DNA from: Omphiscola glabra
Taxonomy: Eukaryota; Mollusca; Gastropoda; Lymnaeidae
Length of the DNA stretch: 64,000 nt
Direction of reading: 5' to 3'
NCBI GenBank assembly: GCA_964017045.1
Contig: OZ024807.1
Location: 9,691,981-9,755,980, forward strand
Position 1 is the stretch's first letter; every line of letters starts with the position of its first letter. The translations under genes and the position numbers were made by a program. Of the stretch, positions 1 to 14,000 are shown in pieces. The notes under the pieces are model-generated. The model saw nothing but the letters and a program-made list of their open reading frames with translations, was not told the origin of the DNA and searched no databases.

Positions 1-155
1 GATTATGGTGATGAGGATAATGATGATAATGAGGATGATAATGATGATTGATAATAAAAATAAAAAAACCAACAACATGAAAGTCAAATATGTAACACCA
101 GGAGCTAATGGAAACAAAGAAGCGTAATGTTGATTAGATAATTAACTCACTTGAC

Positions 156-287
156 CTCCTCCAACCTGTTCTCCTGATAATTCCAAGCAGCATTTTCCAG
201 TACGACATCGCTGATGAACAGACCCCCTTCCTCTATATCAAAGTCATCCTGGTCTATTCGGCTCAGCACCACACACTCAAAATATAC
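156..287 (-). CDS. Dynein-like heavy chain exon 76: C-terminal domain
   Basis: Acceptor AG at 288-289, donor GT at 154-155, 132 nt, phase 0 in and out. Encodes [13 protein letters not shown] then [15 protein letters not shown], matching the dynein C-terminal segment GVYVHGLFLEGARWD of the family. A donor follows, so at least one further coding exon lies below position 1. Confidence 0.85.
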
Positions 288-3200
288 CTGTGGGTGGAAA
301 AAGTTTTAAAATATCCATGTACGTTTGGAAAAATGTCAAAATGTCAAAAAATGTCATAATGTGTATATTGGAAAAGATCATTTTTTTGGTGCATAGCGGA
401 AAAGTTCAAAACATATATATATATAGTACTTACATCTTCTAGGCTGACCTTGGCCACAATGGCCCGCTCCTGTCTCAGGGCAGTCAGAAGGGCCTGTGGA
501 TTGACCAGCCCCCCCAGCCACACGGTGGTCAGCTGACCCCTGGCTATCGTGGAGTTTTCAGTCACCTGCCCATCCACAAAAGTCGGGACCATGCTTCGCC
601 TGACCCACAGGTTGAGTTGGTTGTGCCTCTTCCTTAAATCTGTTTTGGGGAACGACCAGGGGGTAGGAACTGAGTACAGCACATCATTACAAGAGGGGGG
701 AGGGCGGGGGGCGGCAATACAGTTTCATTGGGTAGATTAAAAAACACCTGGGATTAAACTTCAAGCAAAGGTCATAGAGCATTTTGTCTCGCAGCTTCTT
801 AGTTAAATCTTTCAATGAATATCTGAAGATCATACAGTGTTTGAATTCAGTTCAGTAAAACTGGGCGCAATGAATGGATTAGGTAAACAATGGGTAATGA
901 CCTATATACAGAAGGGAAAAAAAGAATTGCTGGCATACACAAATGAAATAAAAATTATGGCCTGAAGATGAAGTGATTTGAATAACACGAAGAAGAAAAA
1001 TATTGCATGAGTTTGGAATTATGAATCCAGTATATACAATGCATCAGATACTGTTTATTGAAAATCTTTAAATTCAATGATGGCATCCCCATGAAGATGT
1101 TATGAAATGGCTTCTACTGCAGATGTTTTTCTAGACATAGACCGTTCATAAAATTGATGAAATTTACTATTTAGCCCAGACAGCTAAGAATTTGAGCAGG
1201 TTGCAAAACTCACCACCCAAACAAGACATCAGAATATGTGTACAAACTCACAATCTACCCATAACAGCAGATAATGTGTATAAAACTAACCATCTAGCCG
1301 TGGCGGCAGAGAATGTGTACAAAACTCACCACCCAACCATGACAATAGAGATTATGCTAAAACACACCATCTAACCGTGACAGCAGAAAATGTGTACAAA
1401 AATCACCACCCGAACATGACAGCAGAGAATGTGTACAAAACTCACCATCCAACCATGACACCAGGGAATGTGTACAAAACTCACCATCCAACCATGACAC
1501 CAGGGAATGTGTACAAAACTCACCATCCAACCATGACACCAGGGAATGTGTACAGGGCTGGCAGTTCGGATGAATCCAGCTCACTGGGACAAACTCCTCC
1601 TGCAAACTGTAGACTGTCGGCAGCAGGCGGCGGGGCAGGGCCCCCGAACCCCCAAGGAGGTTATTCTCTAGGTTGTGTATCTCTTGCCGGATGTGGCAGA
1701 GGATGGTGTTCATCCACAGGCATTCCTGGAAAAATTAAGAAAAAATGATTTTAAAAAATATGGCTATTCGTATAATCTCCTTGTTGACACTATTTAAAGT
1801 TATTAATGGCACAGTTCAAACAAAAAAATGTTGTAGACAAAAACCATCTTATTCTTTGTTCACAAATTTACTTACAGGCTGGTGAAATTTTGGTTGGTTA
1901 ACAGCAATCATGTTGCATAATCATACAAATTTTTCCTTCTAGCCATGCAATGCACTGTTGGTTATCAACTATTCAAATATATTCAACCTATATGTTTCAT
2001 TTCTTTCATTTAAATTGATCTAAACTAAATAATTACAGTTTGGCTGGAAGGCTAACAATATGGACATTTCTAAAGTGCGCCACGTGATGATAGCATTTGT
2101 CCCTCAAATTCTGCACTACCGAACAATTTTACTTTGACTTTTAAATTTTACATATCACTACTTGTAGAAAAATTGTGCACACCAATTTTGAATTTCACAC
2201 ATACAACAATATTATTTATCATACTTGTCAAAAACGTTGCACACCAATATTATTTTGAATTTCACACATGCAACAATATTATTTATCATACTTGTCGAAA
2301 ACTGTGCCAATCAATATTAGTTTGAATTTCACACCTACGTATTTGTCAAAAACTTTGCACACCAATATTATTTTGAATTTTACACATGCAACAATATTAT
2401 TTATCATACTTGTCAAAACTTTGCACACCAATATTATTTTGAATTTCACACATGCAACAATATTATTTATCATACTTGTCGAAAACTGTGCCCATCAATA
2501 TTAGTTTGAATTTCACACATATGTACTGTCAAAACTTTGCACACCACTAGTACTCAGCCTCTTGCATACATTTTGGGCCAAAAAAACTGTCCATTACCTG
2601 CAGCAGGACATAACCAATACTCTCTGGCATCTGTCTACTCCCAGCACTGCTCATGCTGATGATGCTGGGACAGTGGTAGGGGAAATCATACTCTGCCTTC
2701 ATGAGCTGCGGCACTTCCCCGAGCTCGAGGAGCAGCGGCAGACGCTCCAGACAGATGTCCAGGGCTGACCTCAGCTTGCTGATGTTGACCTTGGAATAGG
2801 ATGACACCACAGAGACGGCCCCCGCATCCATGTTTTGAGTTTCAAACATGCGGTCCAGCCTTGAGACAAATTTTGCTGAGCTGTGGAGATGACTTTTTTT
2901 TTAGTTTTTTATAAAGTTTAGGCTATTAAATCATAACACTTTCAAAGATATAATCCTGAAATTAATTTTTTATTTACATGCCATCATCGCAAGATTATTT
3001 ATAAAGACATCATTCTTTGTTTGCTGATGGATGGCATAAATAATTTAAGTATTAAAAATATGTTAGTTATTAATCTCAGGGAGCACCAGTCTGTGGCCTT
3101 GCTATATTTATTTGTAACACTGTCTGTATTCTTATTCTTACTTTACAAAGTATTTTGTTTAAATTTGCAGTGCAACTTAATAAAATGAAACTGGGGTTTC

Positions 3201-6200
3201 TGTAGCTTACAGAAATTGTTCCAAACTCTATGAGTTTTATTTTTTATGCTTTGAATCATTTGAATGCTTACTGTTGAATATTTACTGTTGAATATTTACT
3301 GTTGAATATTTACTGTTGAATATTTACTGTTGAATATTTACTGTTGAATATTTACTGTTGAATATTTACTGTTGAATATTTACTGTTGAATATTTACTGT
3401 TGAATATTTACTGTTGAATATTTACTGTTGAATATTTACTGTTGAATATTTACTGTTGAATATTTACTGTTGAATATTTACTGTTGAATATTTACTGTTG
3501 AATATTTACTGTTGAATATTTACTGTTGAATATTTACTGTTGAATATTTACTGTTGAATATTTACTGTTGAATATTTACTGTTGAATATTTACTGTTGAA
3601 TATTTACTGTTGAATATTTACTGTTGAATATTTACTGTTGAATGGATCTGCTTGAATGAATACTTGTGAATGATTAATGTTGAATGATTAATGTTGAATG
3701 ATTAATGTTGAATGATTAATGTTGAATGATTAATGTTGAATGATTACCTATGCTTAAGTAGCTTGGTAAGAAGGAAATTTAAATTTTTATCTCGGAAATA
3801 TCTTAAATCTGTCCTGGAGAAAACTTGTCAGACACAGACTGATTCTGGTTAGCTGTCAATGGATATTTGCACCTGGAACTGTTTCATCACAGGTGAATGG
3901 ACATGACATGTGGGTGTGGCAGGCTTGTCTCCGACCCAGTAAATTCCTCAGCCATGTAGGAAAACTTCACCTTGTTACTGTCAAAAATTACTATGCTGTG
4001 AAGTGTGTTTGTGGTGGGGGTGGGGTGTGGGGTTTGACTGACTTGGCAATGAGATCTCAATCTCCTAAGCAAGGCTGGAGTGAATGATTAGTTAAAGGTA
4101 GGGCTACCTGGCATCGTTCGTGCTTTTCTCTATGGCGGTGTTGAGCTGCAGGGCCGCCAGTGTCATGTTTTCATCAGCTGTACGTTCGAACCAGTCGGCC
4201 ATCTCTCTGGGATCTGAACAAGGAGCATATATTATATTGCCACATAGTTTATGGTTCTAAATTTTTAAAAATTACCTTACAATCTAAAATACATTGGAAG
4301 ATCTAGATTCGGTCCAAAGCTGTGGGCTGTATAAACGATTTAAAAGAGATAAAATGCATATTAAAGCTGAAAAATTAAAAGAGGGGTAGCATCTGGATTA
4401 CAGGTAGTGTAGTACCAGCACAACAACCTTGGAGGAAGATTAAATCAGAGACAGGACAGCACAATTGATATTTCAGTTTAAATTGTCTTCACATGTCAAT
4501 TAGTAGATATCAAGATCTATTTGGAGTTAATATTGCCCCATACTCTGGGATTTAGGCAACAGGTTATGGGAGTTTTAACTGTTAGTAGGGCAGATGAAGA
4601 CAGAGAAAAAGATGGGACGTAACATCAAAGAGTGGACGGGGCTAAAACTAGGCGATGCTGTAGTAGTAGTGCAGAAAACAGAGAGGAATGGAGAAGGATA
4701 GTTTTCATGTCATCTGTGGCACCCCAACGGTCCAAGGACTAAGGGACATGATGATGATGAGGATGAGAACAGAGTTTGAAAAATATTATTTAAAAGGATC
4801 AATCATACATCCAGTGGCATGGGAAGGGGGTTGCAGAGGGGGAAGGGGAATTTAGCGCCTAGTGGCATTGGAAGGGGGTTGCAGCAAGGGGGGACCAGTA
4901 CCCAGTGGCATTGGAAGGGGGCTGTAGATGGGGGCAATCCTCACCGGGGGAGGGGGGCATTTTTTTTACTTTTTATGGAGATGCTGCATTTTCGGCCACT
5001 GCAGAGATTTTTCCTGGCAGGGTGGCTGCAAAAATGTTTGCCTGCCCTGAGCGGCACTTACCCTAGCAAGACACTGCATATACCAGGAACATTTTCATGA
5101 GACATCATCTAGAGAAAATTGTGTTCCCTGGAGTGCTAACCCATGGGAAAACCATGAATTTCTCGACTTTACGAGCATAGTTCATATTTTAGAAATGTAG
5201 TGATTTCCTTGTGTATTGCCAGCTGACAACCCTGTGGTAGCAAGTTAAATGGAGGAAAGGGCACCACTGAGGCATCCACTGCAAGAAGTTGATTTCACAT
5301 ACACTGCAACCCATGAGACAACTCACCCACAGAGCTTGGTGGCACAGGCACTGAGACGCTCCCCAGGTGTATGGCAGACTGTGGACTGCGGTAGACAGAG
5401 GTCAGGATGTGTCTGCATAATGAGCTCACATACTCCTTGTCATTGTCTTCTGATATCATAGCACAATAAATTAGCTGTTGGATAGAAGGTGAGATGAGAG
5501 GCCTGCATCACACAGAGATGTGACAATGAGAAGATAGATTATCTATATATTTAAAAGCTCATATGTATTGTGTTGGCTCTTGTGAAAGTGCACACTGGGT
5601 GTGCAAAATATAATGCCCAGTAGCTGCACTAATTGGGATTCTTTAAAACAAAGTTAGTGCTTATGTGATGGAGAAACTCCTGAATTGACAAAAACAAAAA
5701 CTACTCCAAACTCATACAACCTGGTAGTGGACCATGGTTGTACCTGGTAGTGTACCATGGTTGTACCTGGTAGTGGACCATGGTTGTACCTGGTAGTGGA
5801 TCATGGTTGTACCTGGTAGTGGACCATGGTTGTACCTGGTAGTGGACCATGGTTGTACCTGGTAGTGGACCATGGTTGTACCTGATAGTGGACCATGGTT
5901 TTACCTGGTAGTAGACCATCGTTTTACCTGGTAGTAGATCATGTTTGTACCTGGTAGTGGACCATGGTTGTACCTGGTTGTGGACCATGGTTGTACCTGG
6001 TAGTGAACCATGGTTGTACTTGGTAGTGGACTATGGTTGTACCTGGTAGTGGACCATGGTTGTACCTGGCAGTGGACCATGGTTGTACCTGGTAGTGGAC
6101 CATGGTTGTACCTGGTTGTGGACCATGGTTGTACCTGGTTGTGGACCATGGTTGTACCTGGTAGTGGACCATGGTTGTATCTGCTAGTGGACCATGTCCC

Positions 6201-9200
6201 CCCCCCCCAAGATCATGGACACTCCTTATGTCTGTACCTGATTTGTCATTGAATGGCTGTTACATGCCAGAAAAGATCATTTGAAATGAGAAAAATATTA
6301 ATGGTTTGATGCAAAAAAGATAACAGATATCAACATGACATCTTTCAAGACACACGCTGAGAACAAGGGCCTTATGAAGGGGGTTGAAGTGGGCTCTGGC
6401 CCCTTGCCCCACAAATCATTTTTTTAACGTGTCCATTTCACGGCAGTACTTTTTTCTATGTATTTAGATGTAGTAAAAATTTAAAATAGTTCTTCGATCT
6501 GCTGGGTAGACATAGTGCAGTACCCAGATATTCAAAACAAATAGGTTTCATTGTAAAGATTTGAAAATTCACCTCTGGCACAGCATAGCAAAGGTCTGCA
6601 AGGGATGGCTCGGACCCATCCCCAGGTCTCAAACTCTCCGACGTCACAAGCTGGACGGCATTTGTCACCTGTGTCATGGCAAAGGGATGCCACCTGGCAA
6701 GTCCAACACTTCCAAACAGCTGCCTGGACACCAGTACCCCTTGGATGACGGCAACTGCGAATGCTAAGCTCCTGGTCAGTTGCGATGCCTGGGAGAGACT
6801 CGAAAGCAGTGAGTCTGGGACCAGGCGCAGGGATGCTGTTATAGCTGTGGATGCATAGAGATGATGTTATAGCTGTGGATGCATAAAGATGATGTTATAG
6901 CTGGGGATGCATAAAGATGATGTTATAGCTGCGAATGCATAAAGATGATGTTATAGCTGGGGATGCATAAAGATAATTCATTTGAAGACATACCCTGAAA
7001 CTACCTCACCCCCAAACCCCCAGAATGGAGTTTTTCGTGTTAAAAATTAATCAATGGCTTACTAAGGAAATGTGTGAAACTATGTGGACCTTTCTGCTGT
7101 GTGGACCTGTCATCATCTGTGTTGGCCTGTCTACTGTGTGAATCTGTCTACTGTGTGAGCCTGTCTTCTGTGGGAACATGGCATTGTCATCTGTGTGCAA
7201 ATCTCTCCACTGTGTGGACCTGTCTACTGTGTGGACCTGTCTTCTGTGAGGACCTGTCTACTGTGAGGACCTGTCTACTGTGTGAACCTGTCTACTGTGT
7301 GAACCTGTCTACTGAGTGGACCTGCCTACTGTGTGAACTTGTCTTCTGTGTGAACCTGTCTACTGTGAACCTGTTTACTGTGTGGACCTGTCTACTGTGT
7401 GGACCTGCTTACTGTGTGGACCTGTCTTATGTGTGTGCCTGTCTACTGTGTGAATCTGTGTGAACCTGTTTTGATTTGTCTACTGTTTTGACCTGTCTTC
7501 AGTGTCTACAGATATTTTGGCTGTCAGTATGAGAAATTGTTACATTTTAACTTACCCGTCAGTATGAGAAATTGTCACATTTTAACTTACTAAATATACT
7601 TGAAAAACAGGAGTCAAAAAAAAAAAAAAAGAAACAAAAAAAAAAGAATTGCTGTGATGTTGTTGTTTTTTTTCCTTTCTCACCTGCTTTGAGATAGGAT
7701 TTAGGACAGAGAGGATTAAATACAGATGTCCATTTCTTGCCAGCACCTTTCTCTGTGGACAGATCTGGGTAGGATAGGATAGAGTTCCAGGCTATCTTGA
7801 GAAGATTCTGTTTGAAAATAAAAGCTTCATGAAATTCCAAGGTTAGGTTTTTATTAAGTACGCAGGTAATGGCAGTTTGGGTTGATTATGTAGGCAGGTT
7901 AGGATGGATTATGTAGGCAGGTTAGGATGGATTATGTAGGCAGGTTAGGATGGATTATGTAGGCAGGTTAGGATGGATTATATATGCAGGTTAGGATGGA
8001 TTATGTAGGCAGGTTAGGATGGATTATGTAGGCAGGTTAGGATGGATTATGTAGGCAGGTTAGGATGGATTATGTAGGCAGGTTAGGATGGATTATGTAG
8101 GCAGGTTAGGATGGATTATGTAGGCAGGTTAGGATGGATTATGTAGGCAGGTTAGGATGGATTATGTAGGCAGGTTAGGATGGATTATGTAGGCAGGTTA
8201 GGATGGATTATGTAGGCAGGTTAGGATGGATTATGTAGGCAGGTTAGGATGGATTATGTAGGCAGGTTAGGATGGATTATGTAGGCAGGTTAGGATGGAT
8301 TATGTAGGCAGGTTAGGATGGATTATATAGGCAGGTTAGGATGGATTATGTAGGCAGGTTAGGATGGATTATGTAGGCAGGTAATGACAGGTTAGGATGG
8401 ATTAAGTGGGTGTGTAATGGCAGATTAGGATGGATTATGTAGGCATTTAATGGCGGGTTGGGATGTATTGTGTAGGCAGGTAATGGCGGGTTAGGATGGA
8501 TTGTGTAGGCAAGTATCGCAGTTTATGGTGGATTATGTAGGCAGGGAATTGTTGGGAGGTATAGATTATGTGGGCAGATAATGCCATGTGAGCTAGATAC
8601 TGAAAGTTGACTGGATGTAGTCTAAAGGCCGGATAGTTTTCTGCTATGAAAAGCCAGAAGTAGTTCATCACATAAGCCAGCGGTTCTCAATCTTTGGGGG
8701 TCAAACGACCCATTCACAGGGGTCGCCCAAGATGATCGGAAAACACATATGCTCTACAGTTATGAAGTATCAAACCAAAATAATTTTGTGGTTCGGGGTC
8801 GCCACAACATGGGGAACTGTTATAAAGGGTCGCAGCACTAGAAAGGTTGAGAACCACTGACATAAGCTGTAACTTGTTGCTAGAAACATTGCACCTTGGT
8901 AGGACAACCTTTGCCCTCTCTGGTTCCGAATTCACCAATAAGACTTTTCTGTGTTAGACCCCACACCCCACGAATAAGATCAAGCTTACAAAACTAGAAA
9001 AATGTTCGGCTTCCTTATGAACAACCACAATATAAGAAGAGAAGAGAAACAAAGAAGCTGCAAATTAAATTAATCAAATTACTGTGAAGACATAATTGTT
9101 ATGCAACCATACCGCTAGGCATAATTTATCTACCTCGGTCAGCACAAGGGGAAGGTTGCTGTTGGCTTGAGAGGCCAGCCACACACAGAACTTGCTCTTG

Positions 9201-11058
9201 TCGTCTCCATTTTCTGCAAGTGTTACAACAACAATTGTTAAAGTACACTGCATCCAACATGGGGGGAGGGGGGATTTTAACAGCTGCTGAAAATTTACAG
9301 TCTGCTTAACTTATCTTTAAGACTGCTGTTCATATCAGATATAAAACGCTTAAAGTCAACTCAAATAGCCATGTCGGATTGAGAGTCAGGAACTAAATTA
9401 CAAATGTATATATATATAAATGTTACCTAATCTTTTAAAAAAATTAAATTAATATCTGTTCAGTTTGGTTACCGGAATTTTGTTTGAAAGAAATTTCGTC
9501 TACGGAAAATTGATGGATGGAAATTTGCTAGAATTTTTTTTTCAGCTCCCACGTTAAAATTTTCATCAAATTTCTTTATTGAACCCACTATACTATATAG
9601 TGAAACAAAATAATGCATTCAAAAAGAAATTTGATGAAAATTTTAACGCGTGAACTGACCAGAATCGAACAAATTTGCGTCTATCAATTTTCCTTCTATC
9701 AATTTTCCGTCTATCAAATTTCCATCTATCAATTTTCCATCTATCAAATTTTCGTCTATGAAATTTCTTTGAAACAAATTTCCGGGATACAGTTCAGTTT
9801 CAGTAAGAAATATTGCACTGGACTTGAAGGCTCTAATGGAATCAAGAAGAACAAAATATAACAAAAAAAAAACAACCTCTACTCTTGTAGATCCTCTGTA
9901 AATGGTGTATCAACTGTTTCCTGAGGGCTGGCGTGGCCAAGTGGACTGATTCTATGATGGCCCAACCGTCTTCCTCATCTGCTCTGTCCAGCACATCTTC
10001 GACGGCCACAGCTGAGCAGTCACTGACCACTGCTCTGTGGACTGGAATGTTGGCCACCTGCAGGGAGGCGATGAAATCTTTACAAACCACCGCAGTTGAT
10101 AGGATGTGACAGTTCAAAGTTGCCTCAAAATAGTTAAGGGTGACGGTTGAATGTGGGAACAGAGATCTCACTGGTAATAATACCCAAATTTACCTGGGTT
10201 TTTTTTTTTAACAAATCAAAACAAGTCCATCCACACTGCCCCCTTCCCCCTTTTTCCAAACCAAACACAAACCTATTTCATGTGGGTATTTAAAGAATGT
10301 TACCTTTGTCAGGTAAAAATAAATCTATTGGCCCACCTTGGCTAGACGTGACAACTGATCGGCAGGTGAATCTGTCAGCCTCAGCCTGGACGCGGGATGT
10401 CCGTTGGGGTCAGACGCTGAGGGCGGGAGGAGGATGAGGACACCCCAGTGCTTCTTGGCATCTGCCAGCACCTCTTTGACATTGAACACCTCCTCTTCTG
10501 GGTCATAGGCCGCTAGGTGGCGCTGGGTGTAGTCCAGAAGCGCTAAGGGCAGGCGATCGGGTCTCAGCATGCGCAGAATCAACAGCTGGTGGAATTCGTT
10601 GAGTCCGCTAGGTCGGTTGTTACTTGAGGTCACGTTATCTGTCAAACACATCCGTAAAGCAATCAACAAAAAGATCAATGACCAATCAAAAAACAGATCA
10701 ATAACCAATCAACAAACAGATCAATGAACAATCAACAAACAGATCAATGACCAATCAACAAACAAATCAACAAACAGATCAATGACAAATCAACAACAGA
10801 TCAATGACCAATCAACAAACAGATCAATGACCAATCAACAAACAGATCAATGACCAATCAACAAACAGATCAATGACCAATGTGTGGTGATCATTCATAT
10901 CAGAATTCAATAAATGAATAAGCGTCAAAACTTGTCAGACAAACAACGGAATGACACTTACATCAATGTTCATGTAACAAATGTAAGTAGCAAATACCAT
11001 TCAAAGAAACAGTCAAACTAATGTAAACAAGCCAAAAACATGCACACAAACACACATA

Positions 11059-11089
<31 letters not shown>

Positions 11090-14000
11090 TAAATTATATA
11101 GACAGGTAATGTGGGGAGGTACAGTACATAGAGATCAAACCTAAGCTGCAATATGTATAGAAAATTTTTTTGTTTAACATCTGAACAAGAATAATGTTTG
11201 TAATGCTATTCTCATGTTGGCCCACTCTCATCTCCTGAGCGAAAAAAAATAAATGTTTCCTTAATCCCTATAAATTTATTTACCAACCCCCCCCCCCCCC
11301 CCCCCCCCCGACACTGTCTTTTTTTTTTTTTTCTTTCTTTCTAATGGTTCCAATTTGAATTAGATGATTTTTATCAGTGCATATCATTGGGGTCATGAGT
11401 CCACACACCAAACAATTTGTATAAATTTTAAAGAAATATAGTTCATCTTAAGAACAGATTAGTTCATTTTAAAGACAAAATAGTTCACTTTAAAGACAAA
11501 ATAGTTCATTTTGAAGACAAAATAGTTCATTTTAAAGACAAAATAGTTCATTTTAAAGACAAAATAGTTCATTTTGAAGACAAAATAGTTCATATTAAAG
11601 ACAAAATAGTTCATTTTAAATATAAAATAGTTCAAGTGAATCATGTTAATGATGGTGAGGTAAGATTTTACTTGTTAGATCTTTTTCTGTTCCCCTGTCT
11701 TCCTTTTCTTTGCCGTCCTCTACGTCTCTCCTCTCCATGCCGATGGGGAGTTTTTCTTTTTCAGGGCAGGCACTGAGGTACCAGCTCTTCCATGGATCAG
11801 AGTTGATGGCAAAGTCCACACAGAGGCTATCCAGGGGGCCCGGTAACACGGATAGGGCCAGGATGTCTTCCCACTTTTCCTTGGACAACCAAGATGGCGG
11901 GTCGGCCTTACAGTCAAAATCCGACAGAGTCAGCTGCATACCAAGACCAGGATTTCCTGAAATTGTATAATCATTCATCTTTTATTTTTGTAAATCGGCA
12001 TATCTTTATAATCCAGCGGTTCTCAACCTTCCTAACGCCGCGACCCTTTCGTACAGTTCCTCATGTTATGGCGACCCCCAGCCACATAATTATTTTCGTT
12101 GTTACTTTATAACTGTAGAGTATATGTTTTTTCAGATAATCTTAGGCAACCCCCTAGAGAGGGTCATGCGACCCCCAAAGGGGTCACGACCCACAGGTTG
12201 AGAACCGCTGTTATAATCCATAACACAGTCATTTTGGTGCCAATGGTTTCTTAATTTTTGTTTTTGTTGTAAATCAGCATATCTTTATAATCCATAACAC
12301 AGTCATTTTGGTGCCAATGGTTTCTTAATTTTTGTTTTTGTTGTAAATCAGCATATCTTTATAATCCATAACACAGCCATTTTGGCGCCCATGGTTTCTC
12401 AACATTTTTTTTTTTTTAAAGTATGGTTGTAAACATTTTTTAAATTCAACATTTTTTGTTTTTTTTAATCGAGGATGCAATGTGTTATATATTGCTATTG
12501 CTTTGTCTTATTCTTCTCTCTCATTATTAGGTAGGATACATTTATAAATATATATATTATGTAAATTTAATTTATATTTATATGCATTGTTTTTTTCTTG
12601 TATTGATGAAGGCAATTGCTGAAACGTTGACATTTGTATTCTGTGTGATTATTATTAAAACTGAACGTATATTGTTCTATTTACACCAATTGGTTGTGTC
12701 TAATTAATCTACTTAAATCTTTATCGCCGTACAACACTCTTATAATTAGTTCAGGGATAACATAGCATCAATTGCAATGACAGGGTCTGTGTAGGAAAAT
12801 CAGCAAAATTGATATCCAAAAATTTTGCCCGGATAAGGAGAAATGTATGATTTTTTTTTAATACACGGAATGGGTTGTTAACCCAATGCAGATTCAACAA
12901 ATAATTCAACCTGCAAGTAGGTCAAGGTCAGCGGTACTGTGTCAAAAAAATGTATTTTCTTCTGGTTGTTTTCACAGCTGAAATATGTGCTGCATTGTGG
13001 GTATGTGCAGGCAGCTCCAGCTGCTTTGCAAGGCAGACAACTGCGGTTACCTTGCAAGAACAGAGACATTTCCTCATTGGTGATGTCCTCCCCTGACTCA
13101 ACCTTCATGCTGAGGCACAGCAGGGTGGAGAACAGGAGTCGATCTTCTTCAAACAAACACCTGTCAATCAAACAAACAGCTGTCAATCAAACAAACAAAC
13201 AAACAGCTGTCTATAAATCATAAATCATAAGTCAATAACAGACAAATTCAGAAGTCAAGATCTCATGTAAGGAAAAATGAAACCCAAATTTAAATCTCCC
13301 CAAGTATAGTTGGCTTAACTAGTATAGTTGGCTTAACTAGTATAGTTGGCTTAACTAGTATAGTTGGCTTAACTAGTATAGTTGGCTTAACTAGTATAGT
13401 TGGCTCAACTAGTATAGTTGGCTCAACTAGTATAGTTGGCTCAACTAGTATAGTTGGCTCAACTAGTATAGTTGGCTCAACTAGTATAGTTGGCTCAACT
13501 AGTATAGTTGGCTCAACTAGTATAGTTGGCTCAACTAGTATAGTTGGCTCAACTAGTATAGTTGGCTCAACTAGTATAGTTGGCTCAACTAGTATAGTTG
13601 GCTCAACTAGTATAGTTGGCTCAACTAGTATAGTTGGCTTAACTAGTATAGTTGGCTTAACTAGTATAGTTGGCTTAACTAGTATATTTTTGCGTGGTAA
13701 GAAAACCATTGCACTTTTTTCTCTCTCTTATAACCCATAGCAGTTACAGCTGCTTGGGAAAAAATTCTGGACCTGTTTCAATGAATGAGTTCCGCGCCAG
13801 AACAAAATTGAGATTTAAAAAAAAATAAAATTAAATACAACAGTTAAGACATAAGCGGTGAATTCCAAGTTGAATTTTAAAAAGCGCAAAATAAAATATG
13901 GTAATATCAAAAGTAAATGAATTCCAATCATTGATTTCTTTATAAATATATCTCTGAATAAACATATGGATAGGCCTACATTTTTACTTAGCAATGCAAA

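Noticed and set aside
1..60. GAT-rich stretch as a LINE tail
   Set aside because: It is only an imperfect GAT/AAT microsatellite at the window edge with no adjoining element sequence visible.
5701..6252. Repeat proteins on both strands ([20 protein letters not shown])
   Set aside because: Products of the 23-bp array in intron 70.
7862..8440. Telomere-like repeat (contains GGTTAGGATGG)
   Set aside because: The 23-bp unit is not a TTAGGG tract and lies inside an intron.
13290..13709. 139-codon LVEPTI-repeat protein
   Set aside because: Translation of an 18-bp satellite inside an intron; no other evidence.
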